Assembly: GCA_003952965.2 (NCBI GenBank)
Contig: CM025850.1
Coordinates: 8,780,141-8,844,140 of the forward strand
From: Morella rubra
Taxonomy: Eukaryota > Streptophyta > Magnoliopsida > Fagales > Myricaceae
Direction of reading: 5' to 3'
DNA: 64,000 bases
Shown: positions 1-12,491 of the stretch, one piece after another
Position numbering within the stretch: the stretch's first letter is position 1
Layout: the number at the start of each line of letters is the position of its first letter
Translations under genes and position numbers: made by a program
Notes under the pieces: generated by a model
The model's database searches: none
Seen by the model: only the letters and a program-made list of their open reading frames with translations
What the model was told of the DNA's origin: nothing

Positions 1-2443
1 TCTAACAAAATAAACACACTCCAAAATTTTTAACTTTTACACATATACTTCACCTTTCACAAACCCCAATAAATCTCAATAAAGTAAAGATTCCCAAAAT
101 TTCGGGAATATTCTCCGAAATTTTGGCAAACAAACACCCCTTTAAATGATCTAAATTGCGCTTTCTTACAATTAAAAATGTGCAAGGTACTTTGACATAC
201 ATTATTTTGTATGGGCAATGTTGACACTCAAGGGTGACGTATTATAAATTGCAAACTAGTTTAAACAAGTTGGTGACAAAACTAGTAACTCAAGGGTGAG
301 TTTTCAAACTGATGACAATTCAATAGGAGGTGATTTTTACAAAAAAAAAAAAATTGTTGGTAATTCAATGGACTAGATTATTTATCTATCCGAAATTGGA
401 ATTAATAGTTCGGAATCCTTTACAAAAATTAACATATTTAGGGGTCTGCAAATACAAAAAGAGGTCACGAACAACCAATTAAAAGGTATGGTGGATTAAT
501 AAGCCAACTGGAAACAATCAAGAGGCATGAAGCTAATCAACTTGCCATAGAAATGGGGACTAGATTAGTTGAATCAAGAGCCTCTATAACCCAATTATTT
601 AACGAGGCTTAAAGTTTGATGAAGCGTTAACAGACAACTTTAAAAGTCCTTTAAGGGCATACCACCCTTTCTAGGGTGTCCATCATTATGCACGCGGATT
701 TGGGAACACTCTCCGTCTTTTTGCGCTAACGAATGGAGTGTGCCAAACTCCATTCGTTAGCCGTGTGGACCGAATCTCTTTGGAGGAGCGTGCGCCTTGG
801 CACCTCCATCTCCAACACACGGGAATGTTCCTCTGCTTTCTCACCACATAATTGCTTCGATCGCAGTCCAAACACGTACAGCACGTGGAATGCACAACAC
901 CATCACATCGACCAATTGTCTGCACTCTCCACGCGTCCTCGGTAATATTAGGCGCTGTGCTGGTCTCTTTTGAATTTGTTCAGACCGAATATATTTTTAG
1001 TTATAAAAAAAAAAAAAAATTTGGCTAGGGTCTTCTACTACTAAGAAGGGTCACTTAACTTCAATGAAAGAGAAATCACTAAAATAGCCATATCACATCT
1101 TGACATGTGGAATTTTATTGATCTTATGAGGATTAAGTTTTTTAACTTCTTTTCCTTTTCTAATCAAATAATTGTCGCATTGAAGCACATGGTTCATTGC
1201 ATTCGTACTAGTGAGATTGGGACAAATTACATCGCCGGTTCTGTGTACTTTCGTGAAAACAAACCACAATTTGAAGACGTTTTCGTGATGATGCGTTTTA
1301 TTTTCTACAAAAATATTAAAGGGAATTGATGTTAGATGATTTCTATTGTTGTCAAATAATCCACTTGAGAGTCAACAGTAACCAGTTTGTACCGCGCATT
1401 AATTTGTTAGAATCTTACTGAAACTATAATTATGGACTTACTCAATAGACAATAATTATAGCTTAAATTATAAATTCTGCAGCGAGAGTGTTTATATGGT
1501 CGTGAGCAGAAAGAGTTACTATATTAGTTATTCTTTTCTCTTTTTTGCTTAAAAAAGAAAAAAAAAATCTCCTCACTAATGATATTTTCGTACCATAGTT
1601 TTTTTTTTCTTTCTTTGATGAACATGCTTATCACGAGGATTAAAAAAGCAATGCCTCTTAAGACCATGCACGATCAACTGAAATAATGCAGGGGACCAAA
1701 AAAACTGCCCAAGATGTGCCGGATAACACCATATAATTTCCAGTTCCGGAGTATCAAAATGGTTCTTTTCCTCAATTTGTCGTTGGCTAATAATTAAATA
1801 CTTTTGGAAGTGGGGGTTGCAGCCTTGCAGGGGGGTACATTCGGAGGAATATGCTGGCTGCTGAGTGAGAGTGTCCTTTTGTATCCTAGTGCTTTGAGAC
1901 TGCGAGGCCCCCATGTACTTTTCTCCTCGTCCGTTTTGCGCAAATCCGACGCCAGAAAGTGCACTAAAAGTGCAACCAAAAAGCCTCACATTCTGCTCTG
2001 TTCTGTTCTCTACTCATTGGCCATTGCCGCTACCGACGGCTGCCCCCCTAAAACTGATCGTTAATCTTTGTTCAGCATGATATAATAGTGCTCCTGCTGA
2101 GGCACTTGCTGATCAGCTCAAACCCATCTCAGCCTAAACAACTTGTTCTTTAATTTTTCATTGGGCAGGTTATTCTCTGTTTTTTTTTCTTGTTCGAGCA
2201 TTTGTAGTTTGTTTTCGTAATTGCTGAGCTTACAGAAGGTTTAAGGGAATTTTCAAATGGAGTTCTGCTGCTCTCCAATTGCTTGATTTTTATTTTATTT
2301 TTTTGGATTTAAATATTGAAACCTCTTGTCATGGGAATCAATCTCTAGTGAAAGTGATACACTAACCATCGATCGCCAAGATATTCTTTTAATAGTAAAA
2401 CCAAATCTTTCGGCTTCAAATCTCAGAATCACAGGCTTAACAT
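1..2443 (+). repeat. Block A, first copy (of three)
   Basis: This stretch recurs as a direct repeat from about 53658 to 56100 and inverted from 56276 to about 58490. The left copy is cut by the window start. Differences among the three copies that I checked are almost all one-base length changes in short runs, for example GGAGGTG/GGAGTG near 328 and CCGTTTTGCGC/CCGTTTGCGC near 1931. It holds half of a small inverted-repeat element (1-142), a perfect short hairpin (725-761) and no gene I recognise. Short open frames at 1576-1989 change frame between copies because of the one-base differences, so they are unlikely to be conserved protein genes. Confidence 0.9.
725..761. repeat. Perfect 15-bp hairpin, block A copy 1
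   Basis: GCTAACGAATGGAGT at 725-739 is followed by a 7-nt loop and its exact reverse complement at 747-761. The hairpin sits in a locally GC-richer patch (about 690-945) inside AT-rich DNA. The stem is too short for a plant microRNA precursor, and no CTRR-type Helitron end follows it on either strand. Confidence 0.85.
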
Positions 2444-2592
2444 TATGGTGTGGTTTATTTCTTTTGGAAAAAATAAATGGCCACTAGTTGAAGATGTTTT
2501 CAATTGTTAGTCTAATTCTTCTCACTAGTGACTTGGTTGAAAAAGTTAAAAGGTACTTTTATCGACAATGACAATTGAAAAGCAGATATTAT

Positions 2593-5500
2593 GTGGGATT
2601 ACTTTCATGCTTGCTAGCTAGTGGAGAGGATTTTCCATTCTGTAAAATATTCCGAGTTTCCCTACTTTTCAGAATATAGTAATCTTTTATGTGTTTTTTC
2701 TTCAACGTTCAACGGTCCACATTGAATTTCCATAAAGCAGTCAGCAAAACGGAGATTGTGAGAACACAATCTTCCCACTCTTCTTGGTGTCAATAAAACA
2801 AGCACCTTATGTGTACCAATTGTAAGCCCTGGGTTTAGCCAGACCACGATGCAGTACCAATTCAGCATTAATGCTTGTTGTCGTGCTTTAGATTTAGGGA
2901 TTATTATAATCAAAGTCATTCCTGCATAGCACACCAGAGGTCCATACATACTTAATCATGCTTGCAGGAAAGACTTCTTTTTTCTTTTGTCTAATTTGTT
3001 CCTTCGTTGACGTCCAATCATATCCGATCAAATAAAAGACGCGTTAAAAAGGCTCCAGGTCCAATGGGTACCATTTACAAAATGTAAACGCGCGTGTTAG
3101 GGACTTAAAATAGAAGTTGGAAATTCACCGGACGTAGATGAAGTTGGGAGGGGGGCCTGGACAGTTTGGGTTAAGCATATACTCAGGAGTTCAAACCACT
3201 ACTTACGTTGAAAAACTCATCACTTAAATGAAAGGTTAGTCAGTGGGCGGATTCACTCTCTCCTCTTTTAGTATTTTCAAACTTTTTCTGTTTATATCTA
3301 CGATGTCTTTACAACATACTCAATTTTTAACTAATGCAAACGCATGCTCTATAATCTTAAGCCAAGAAAACTTTTTGAGAATATTTTCATAATCTGAGTT
3401 GTATTTATACAAACTTTTTCATATTTTATTTCTAACAAAGCATATAATACAAAAATATTATTTTGGCCCCTCAAAGATAAATTCCTAATTCACCATTGCA
3501 CGGAGTTCAATACACGTGAATGAGCTCCAAAATTTCCCTAGTTAACAAAAAAAAAAAAAAAAAGTTAAGATAATTATTTTTGTTTGCTATTTACGTACAT
3601 AACATGGAAACGTAGTACATTAACATATCTCATGGTCATGCAAAACTCGTTGTCAAGAGCGCAGATGAAGCTTATAAAAAAAAAAGAACAAAGCTTTGTA
3701 TTACCAAACTACTTACCAAAATTAGTAAGGCCGAAAGGTGAAAACAACTTTTGTGACCTGGGATAAATTTCTCAATCTTTCGGCTCCACAGATTCACACA
3801 GTACACATTATCATATACGGATAAAATATTTAGTGACGCGTCCATGTCCATTTCTCTCATGGAATCTCTCCGAAACGTGGTTTAGTCTCACATCATTGTC
3901 GAAGAAAGATGCGTGTTGAGCTTCTGTAGCCATGAATTCGTCAACTTTTTCAATTCAGGAAAACGACCTCGTATTAATACTGGGGCATCTTTAAGTAATA
4001 GAGATATACATGTGTGATGGTGAAGTCAAGCTGGTGTTTGAAAGTATTTGTTAACCATTTTTTTTTATATAAATTAAAATATGAGTTTGCTATATATATC
4101 ATCGCTCGATTGTCTCGGCCCTTATATAATGTTGTACGTTTTCGGGTCTCATTGAGTTGTATAGCCCCATACCCTTAAATAGAAGTCTTGTATATTTGGT
4201 ATACCTGAAATGGGACTTAATAATGATAGTTTATCAATGGAGGCCTAGGCTTAGGTTTTTTCCCATTTCTTTTTTTTGGTCCTATATCTCTTTGTTCCTA
4301 ATTCTATGTTGGTCCCCTCGTATGGTGCGCAATTTGGCTGGTTCATATTCAAATGTCGGCAACCATCACATTAAAAACCTATATTAATTAGGGTTCTTCA
4401 TTTGCCCACTTTATAAACTATTTTTAGCTTTAATCTTATAGGTCTTAACACGTATGATATGCTTTGTGTTTGCCATTTTTATGGTATAAAATTAGGCTTT
4501 ATGAAGATGTCCACGAAGACCACTAACATATATACACGACCAAGAATCGCGATTGTGATACACATCTAGCTTTCTCTGTATTAAGTCAAAACTTGATCTT
4601 TTGGGATTAGGCCATGGAAGCCAAATCCCATATGAACACCAAAAGAAGACGGAAAAGATGAGAGTATATGGCTTCCCTAATCATGGAACTATTAAAAAAG
4701 TCGCTTTGAAATTATCAAGCTAGATGGCGATGGGGAATGGGGATCAATAACTTCAACATGTTTAACTTTTTCCGCCGCATGCGCAGAGCTCATTGCTTCC
4801 AAGATTGAAAAACCAGCGGCGGATGTGGACGGATACGTGGCGGGCATACAATGTTGGAGCTTGAAAGTCGAACCACCAAATCCGAAAGCATTTGTTTATT
4901 GTAGTAGTACTCCAGTGGAAGGGAAGACCTTGCACAAAGGACTAATTTTCTCGAGAAGCTGATTATTAACAACGTTATCTTCGCGACTGAACGAGTTGCT
5001 TCAAACCATGCAGCACGCGTGACAAAACGTTTGGTGTCGGATCTATTCGAACCAGACACGTAAAAGGAACCGATAGAATCGGAGCACATAGTCTAGTCGA
5101 GGAATTAGAATGTTTCATGTTTGGATGCATTCTAGCGCGTTGAAATCAGGGTTCCAAAGTTAGGAATCTCTTGAGGATTACGAGTCTGTGTGGATGAAGT
5201 CAAGATTGTTTGTGCTCGATCTCTGGAATTCAAACAAAATGGATGACTTTGCATGTCTGGAACCCTGACACATACTTTGAAAAACTTGCCCTCTCGGCGA
5301 TATCGATGTTGCTTGTAGGACAACCAACATGGTTTTGACCACGCAAACAGCTTCCAGCTTCCCCTTACTGGCATGTTCTACCAAATAAGAAAGGTGCCTT
5401 ACATATATAGCTCAAATCTTAATTAGGTCGAAATTTTAATATTTCAAAAATGACTTTGTTCGGCCAATGGGACTTCGCCGGACGTGGCCGGAAAGTTTGA

Positions 5501-6988
5501 CCCTAGTAAAGTGCCTAGATTTCCTCTGGGGCAATGTCAAAACTGGGAACCTCAATAATTAGAGAACTTGCTTTGGTTTCGTGAGAATCATGTACGTGAC
5601 CTATATGATTGACAACGTATTAGTTTACCAAACACGTTGGACTAATAGTTACGGATAAGGAGCAAAAGAGAATCATAAATTTTTGTCCAAAAGTACTTCA
5701 CAACGCAAAGCCAGCACAAGAGCTCTCTTTTCAGACGGAAGGTACATGTGAATCAAAATAGATTCATCTGATTGAGTAAATTGCCAGATCTGTGCATTTA
5801 TTTAAGCAGATGGAACTCCGGTTTGTACGCAGTACTATCCATGTTGAAAGTTGAATCCCTATTTTCAAAGCTATCATCACCAGTTGTCCTAGAAAGGGAC
5901 ATCGACCTACCCTCCAAGTCTAAAAATAATATTCTCCAAGTAAAACGGGTAAGAAATTCCTTATAATTCGCCATTGAAACATTTATATATACCAACTCGA
6001 TCCACTTTAATTTTATCATCTATGCCGATATAAAGGAAAGCGTAATTACTCAGTGCACAATATATTTCAAAATTGCTTAGCGTTTATTCAACCAAATCCT
6101 AACCCTTTAAGATAAGGGTTGAGATTTGAGGAGTGCTGAATTTCCTAAAAACTTTAGAGGATCCTTCTTTGTAAGGAAAAAATAATTATTGCATAAATGG
6201 TGGGAGACTCGGGGAGAGTATGCCTGTGTTGATCCCTAAAAAAAACCCACAAAATAAAACCCAATATGTGCCAGAGTGTAAGAAAAAGGCCCAAAAGGTA
6301 TTTGGACCTAAACCAGGCAGCTGGAACGGTGGTGGGGCTGGATATCGATGCATGATCCGGCCGGTTTGGTTATGCTGGGGTTCCAGATCAAAGCCCTTTA
6401 AAGCCGAATCAAGTTTGGTCTGCAATCCAATCCAACAACCTAAGAAAATGAACTATATATGCTGAGCCCATTTGACGTGCAAAAGCCCTAACTCCTAGGT
6501 TGTGCCAGACAGGGGATTAATAGTCCTAAATACCAGGGTGTTCTCTCTCTCTCTCTCTCTCATTTCAAAAGTTTATTGGACCTATGGTAATATACCTGAG
6601 ATATTGGTATTTTCTCCTTAAACCCCTCTTTCTTGATGTGGCCAAAATAATCAATAAAAACTCTGATTTAGAAAAAAATATTTCAAGTAATATTAGGCAT
6701 TACTAATACTATTTTAGTAATATCGTATTCATGTTTGATTATCAAATACATATTTATAAAGGTCTGATCAATATCGCTTAGGAAAAACAAATATAGCCCC
6801 CCGCAGCCTCTCTATTATTTGGGTTTCTCTCCAAAACTGTGATCTTCTCCAACAAATTAGCTTAATGACCTTATAACTGGCCGGTATATTACTTATTTAC
6901 CTTCACCGGACAATCAAAAGAATCTTGTAAGTTCAAACTATTTGCTTTCTGTTTTTTTTTTAAAATAAGTTTTTCAGAAAAGTTTGAG
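2593..6988. other. Intergenic DNA, left arm: no clear gene
   Basis: AT-rich DNA. A short stretch at 4781-5076 reads on the plus strand like degraded coding sequence (for example KPAADVDGYVAGIQC and VTKRLVSDLFEPDT), but I do not recognise the family and the frame is interrupted. An open frame at 5798-6019 on minus is present in both arms, also without a recognisable family. A CT dinucleotide run lies at 6541-6561. I see no tRNA or conserved regulatory array. Confidence 0.4.
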
Positions 6989-7423
6989 GAAAAGTCATAG
7001 CGAGCCACGTATCTATAGAGTAAAATCAATTTCGTACCCGTTATTATTAAAACCGGGATTTGAGTCATAAGTCAAACGGAAAAATATGCAAAATGATCGA
7101 AATGCCCCTCCAGGACAAAATTTAATTTTTTTTTAAAAATAATAAAAATTTAAATTAAATTTTTTAATAAATAGATTATTTTAGTTTTATTTAAAAATAT
7201 TAATTTTTTTTAATATCATTTTTTATTTTTAATGAATTTTTTAATATTTAAGTAATTGTCATAAGGGGCATTTTGGTTATTTTATAATTTTTCATCTGAC
7301 TTAACTGATTGATTTAGACGGGGTAAATATTGATGATTTTTAAAAGATAAATAGCTCAAATCGCCGTTTTGATAATAACGGGCACCAAATTGATTTGCCT
7401 CTTAAATATAACTATGACTTTTC
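6989..7423. mobile_element. MITE-like inverted-repeat element, left arm
   Basis: The ends GAAAAGTCATAG and CTATGACTTTTC are exact inverted repeats. The similarity continues inward for about 80-100 bp, with CCCGTTATTATTAAAAC on one side answered by TTTTGATAATAACGGG on the other. The middle is almost pure A/T and no coding frame is present. A target-site duplication cannot be fixed because the flanks also resemble each other (AGAAAAG on both sides). Superfamily not assigned. Counterpart at 44425-44865. Confidence 0.7.
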
Positions 7424-7590
7424 CGAGAAAAGCTCAATCTAACTTTGATAGGCACCTTGCATTGTATAGTCGATACATGGTACTATAGATCTATGATCTG
7501 AAAATTGAAAACCCTACTTTTGCAATAACTCTTGAGCCACTCCAAGGTCCAACACAGCCTGATCATTGCCTCACAAATGTTAGAAAACTA

Positions 7591-8573
7591 AGTCCGTGTT
7601 TGGGAAAGGAGTTGAATTTTAGGAGGGCAGCAAGCAGATCTGTCTCTCCCGACTTCTGTGATCAACGGAGGAACCTCTTTCCCCGCCCAAGTCTACTAGA
7701 ATATTTCACGATTTGGGATAGGAGGAGGCATGTCAGGGTCGGCTCAAGCTGAATGGAGGCCTAAGGCCATATAAATCAGTAGGCTTTTATATAAATTTTA
7801 ATATACAATATTTAAAATTATCTAAAAATTATTAAATTTAATATAAAATATTTAAAGTTCCCATTCATTATTTTTTATAGGACTCTCATACATGACATTA
7901 GGGCCTCATAACTTGCACATTTAAGAAATTTATAGGGCATTCCATAATTTGCACAGTTAAGAAATTTTATAGGGCATTTTTTTTTTGATCAAAGTTCATA
8001 AAATATGAAAAAGGATTAGGAAGCCTAGGAGAAACATATCACTCAATGAGTAAAAAAACAGTCCACTCATATAAAAAATATAAAAAGATTTTATCTTGCA
8101 ATTCTTTTTTTTTTTTTTTCCATTAGCTCAATTGTCTTTTTATTTTTTATTATCTACAACAAAAAATAATTAATTTAAAGCTTTTTATGGAGCCTTGCTC
8201 GGGTGAGACCTTAGCGATAGCCTAAGCTGCTTGAGCCGGCCCTGAGGCATGTCCCCTCCTTTGTCGATTGCAGATGTCGAGAGACACAGATTCGCCCATT
8301 GCCCTCCAATATGAATTGGGGTGGCAGAGAGAGCTGTGTGGTGGGATGATCATCTCCCCTGACCTCCCTTGACTTTTTTTTCTTCAAACATATTAAATTA
8401 TTCGAATAAAAAACTAATTTAAAAAAATTAAAAACCAGTTTTAAAACCTAGAGTTTCCAAACATAGCTTGGTCTCAAAAATAGTTTTAAAACTAAAAATT
8501 CAAATTTTAAACTAAAACCCCAAACTAATACGAAAATCCAAATTCAGACCCTTCTTCCAAACATGGCCGAGTC
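7591..8573. mobile_element. Longer inverted-repeat element hosting a hAT insertion
   Basis: The left end GTCCGTGTTTGGGAAAGGAG and the reverse complement of the right end (GGCCATGTTTGGAAGAAGGG) align well, and both run on into TTGAATTT / CTGAATTT. This CGTTTGG-type end is common among plant PIF/Harbinger-like MITEs. A separate 511-bp hAT-type element is inserted inside at 7734-8244. No transposase is visible. I could not settle a target-site duplication, so the exact limits are approximate. Counterpart at 43273-44258. Confidence 0.5.
7734..8244. mobile_element. Non-autonomous hAT-type element, 511 bp
   Basis: It starts CAGGGTCGGCTCAAGC and ends GCTTGAGCCGGCCCTG, a near-perfect terminal inverted repeat. 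It is flanked by an exact 8-bp direct repeat AGGCATGT (7726-7733 and 8245-8252). CAGGG ends with an 8-bp target duplication are the hallmark of the hAT superfamily. The interior is AT-rich without a transposase, so it must have been moved in trans. Counterpart at 43604-44114 with the matching duplication ACATGCCT. Confidence 0.9.
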
Positions 8574-11500
8574 TCATGTTCCCTAGAGATTAGTCGATCC
8601 AAAATTTTGAATGTGTCCCAGGCTAAACCCACCCCAATACAATGTTACAAACATCGTCTGAATGATGGCGACCAAACGGAGTCCTTGAGCAATGGACAGT
8701 GCTCGTTAGAGAGAGAGAGAGAGAGAGGTGGACCCCCAATAATAATGGGTTTGACAAAGCATGACGAGCTAGCTTCATGATGGCTTCACGGGGGCCAGAA
8801 TCAGATAATAAAGGCAGTCAGTTGGTGCACTCAAGTATATGGAATTAAAACCATCAGAGGCTCTGAGATGTTGCAGCTCTGCGCCCAAAAGCCATTCATG
8901 TTGCCAGACAAACATCCACTGGACCGGAGATTAACCTACCCAATTCAACCTCTCATTAACATGAGTTTTCTTCCAGATAATTGCGGCTATTAGTTATGAA
9001 ATGACCACTTTTCCATTGGTTTGTGGAGTCGACCTCATACATAAAACGAATATCTCAACCAAATTGCTTTTCTGTTGAACTTTCTATATGAGAAATCTTG
9101 AAAGGAAAACAAACGAAACGAATAGGATAGGGAAAAGATTATGAATATATTTTACCTTGGAACAATAAGTGAATGTCATGGCAAGCTAGCTAATTTACCA
9201 CCTCCTGGCTCCTGCCTTCTTTTTGTCGTTCCAGACTGAATGTGTTAGCTCTCCCTGAAAGGGGATGTCAAAGGGACATTTAATAGTAGGCCCATCTGAG
9301 ATTGGGATGAAGTTGACCTCACAAGGCAGGCCCCAAGTCTGAAACTGCAAAATAATTATTACATAAGACATGGGAAAAGGGGTTTCGGGGTTTTGTCTTG
9401 TATGAATTTGTGAGGTTGGACAAAGAGAACAGTCCCTAAAGCAGGGCCTGTGGGGATAACCATTTGTAGCTAAGTTCCTAGGGTTCTGTTTCTGTTCTCT
9501 CTCTTTCCTACTGCTGAGCAGAGAGAGAGAGAGAGACAGGATGTGAATGGTGTGGGATTGGCAGGCATTTTTTGCTATATGCATTGCAAGTTTTCTGCGG
9601 TCAAAAGCCCCACTGCCAAAATTTAAAACTCAGATGCAGGCTTGCAGCAGTGCAATTTTCTGCTATTCGTCTCTGAATAAAGTTCTGCCCAGTACCTATT
9701 TCAAAGTCAAGTGAGTATTAATACTTGTTAATGAGCTAAGCTCGAGATTTGTACCCAAAACAGCCTTCTCTTCAGAATTATACGAGTGCTGAATCATCCT
9801 CAGAGGCTCTACAATTCACGCTCTTAGAAAGAAGAGAGGAGAACACGAAACTGATTTTGTTGAGAGGTAGAAGCAGTAAAAGAATCAAAATCTATCAAGG
9901 AAATTACGAAGGGAAAAAGAAATGGCAGAGAATCCAGCATGGAATTGACTATAGAGAGATTGATTTCGACTCCCAAGAAACAAACTCCAATTATTCGTCC
10001 TTTCTGTCAACTTGACCTGTCCTTTCCTTCGTAGAAAATGATATTAAACAGCCCTTTATACTCTCCCCCATTAATTTCAGACAAGTACAAAACGCAAGGT
10101 ATAGCCTTCGGTGTATATATGTAGCTACCCTCCCCCACTCTACTTTCATTCAAAAGCAGTGTAATAGCTAGCCCAATCTCCACTCCCAGCTTCCGGCTCT
10201 CCCCCACAATCCCCACTTTCATTTTCAAGCACGTACTGGCCCAAGAGCTATCATTTCCACACCTTCGTCTTCAAATACTCTCCGCGTCCAAAACTATGGC
10301 TCTGTTGGTGGATGAAACCGTAGTGCTTTTTGACACACCTCGTACAGTTACGGATACCAGGGGAAAACAAATCACGCCTCATCTAGTTCATGATACCGTG
10401 GGAAAACAAACAACAATGCTGTAGATACCGTGGCTATATCTCTCCTGAGCTTATTCTTCTTATGTCTTTTATTTATTTTTTTAAATCTCACGAAGTTTGT
10501 TGGAGTTTTCTTGACCTTGCAAGCCCAAGCAGGTTAAGATAAATTCTTCTTACTTCTCGGAGAAACTCTGTTCTATAGAGATTCAAATTTAGATTTTCGG
10601 AAGAACTTGCTTTTCTAAATTTTTTTAAGTTTTTGTTGACTATTTACTATGATTTTAGCGACACTAATATCATGCATGAGAATGTTATTATATATCAAGT
10701 TTTTTTTTTCTATATGCATTATCATTGGAATTGCTATTCCTTTATGTTCAATGAAAGATGTAGAATGAGGTGAGCTTTTTCCTTGTCAACTTATTAGGGT
10801 TAATCTTCTACTTCAGCTGGTAGTCGGGAGATTTTTTTTTTTTTTTTTTTTGTGGTAACTGTTGGGACGTGTACGTGTATCGAATATACAAGCGGTTCAA
10901 TATTTCGTGAATATTTTTGTGTACATTCTTCTTCGTAGTGATCTTTTATTATGTTCTTACCCAATTCTGATAGCTTTACGTGCGCGAGCCCGGAAGAAAG
11001 ATTTGCTCCGGTTCTTGGTTTTTCAAGTTTTGCCTTGCAAATGACTGGTTCGGATGTTTTTTTTTCTCATCCCACGAGTATTCTATTGACAAATGCTGAT
11101 ATTTTAATGTGGTTTCTTCGAGCACATCCGGACGACAAAACAATTTGGAGTGTTGCAATGGACGGCAGTATCTCCATATGATCGGGCTTCCCACGTAACC
11201 CTGCGCTTCTTTTTTGCTCGTTTATATTGAAAGCAAATTAATATTGGATGCACAGGTCATTCATAAATACCATTACCAAGCTCTAGATTTATACACAATG
11301 GCGAAGAAAGAAAACGTCTAATAGTATGATATCTGCACAAAAATCTTCGAAAGCCAACGTACTGGCTTGTAGCTGGCAGCTGCAACCTTCGGCCAAACGT
11401 TGAGACAGAATAATGACACCCAAGACATGTCGCACATGACCGACACGTTGAGACAGAATAATGATACCAAAATATGTTGCACACCGTAACTTTAGATAAT

Positions 11501-12491
11501 CTGGGACTAATCTAGGCTTTCAAATTGCTAAATATGCACAATTGTGAAACATACACCTTGCATAAACGGATTGGATTGGTCTAGTGATTAAGGCTTCCAC
11601 TTTTTATTTGCTCCTTCCAAAATCTTAACTTTAATACCTCACCCAAATAGCATACAATCTGCAACACAATCTATTATTTTATCATATTGTATTTCAGACA
11701 CTTTTACACCTAATTATAAGTTTCTGCAAACTAAACAAAAAAGTTGACTTTTTTAAATAGAAAAATAATAATTTTATTCTTATAATTTTTTTTTTACGAG
11801 CCATCTTGAAAGGGTAAAATAGTAATTTTAAATGTCTGAAATCCAATCAATAATAATGTGACAAAAATAATAATTGAAAGTGTAAAAGTATCAAAACCCT
11901 AATAGCAGAGGGCAAATATATATATATTTCAAAAGAACCCAAGTTATGCTTTCATTTTTCATTCCCTCAGGAATGCAATATACTCGTTAACTTTATGCAA
12001 CTGCAGAAATAATGTCACTATAGAAACCTCAATTTTCAAGTTACACAGATTCAATCGGGATTGACAAGAGGGGAAGAGACGAGATCATCATTTGACGAGT
12101 ATAGTTTCCACTGCACTACATTACAAATTGGGGAATTCACACCAACCAATGCCTGTAAACTCTACAAATTTCCACATTTAAATAGTATACACAAATATAA
12201 ATTATATTTAGCGCTCTAAAAGATCATTTCAATTTTCTTTTCCCTGAAAATGAGGACAAGTATATACATACGGTCAACCACATATGTGCTATTTCGTGTA
12301 AGCCCACACACGGGATACCAGATAGGTCAGAGAATTCAACCCTCGACCAATGCAGCGGAAAGCAAACCCCCCCCCTCTTGCTAATTCGGGGGGGTCCCGA
12401 GGACAATTTAATTTGATGTCATCTTTTTTTCCCGGAGCTTTTTAGTTAAGCTTGGTATAGAACCCTAGCTCTTACATTATTATCCTTCTGT
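8574..12491. other. Intergenic DNA, left arm
   Basis: No recognised gene. A GA run lies at 8709-8726. On minus, a splice-acceptor-like TTATTTTGCAG near 9343 precedes an open stretch ending at 9195 (including KCPFDIPFQGELTHSVW). Upstream of it the frame is set by a GA/CT microsatellite whose length differs between the arms, so only the last 50 residues could be a real exon. Family not recognised. A MITE-like element related to the one at 53091-53456 lies at about 11650-11925. The remainder, including 10020-10860, shows no signal I can name. Confidence 0.4.
11650..11925. mobile_element. MITE-like element, diverged relative of 53091-53456
   Basis: AATGTGACAAAAATAATA followed by an AAGTGT..TCAA.ACCCT segment near 11855-11905 is shared with the right end of the element at 53091-53456. 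The opposite side contains a partial inverted copy (ATTTCAGACACTTTTACACC answering GTCTGAAATCCAATC). The family has therefore been active in this genome at more than one time. Limits approximate. Counterpart at about 39930-40200. Confidence 0.45.

Noticed and set aside
725-761. MicroRNA precursor or Helitron 3' hairpin
   Set aside because: The stem is 15 bp with a 7-nt loop, too short for a plant microRNA, and neither strand has a CTRR end after the hairpin.
1576-1989. 137-residue minus-strand frame in block A as a new gene
   Set aside because: Its frame changes among the three copies because of one-base differences, it includes a poly-lysine from an A-run, and no family is recognisable.
6541-6561. 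CT and GA runs as regulatory arrays
   Set aside because: Simple dinucleotide microsatellites with arm-to-arm length changes. Only the one directly in the COP1 leader was kept as a feature.
9195-9584. 129-residue minus-strand frame as a complete gene
   Set aside because: Its first part is read through a GA/CT microsatellite whose length differs in the other arm. Only the last part after an acceptor-like site might be an exon.
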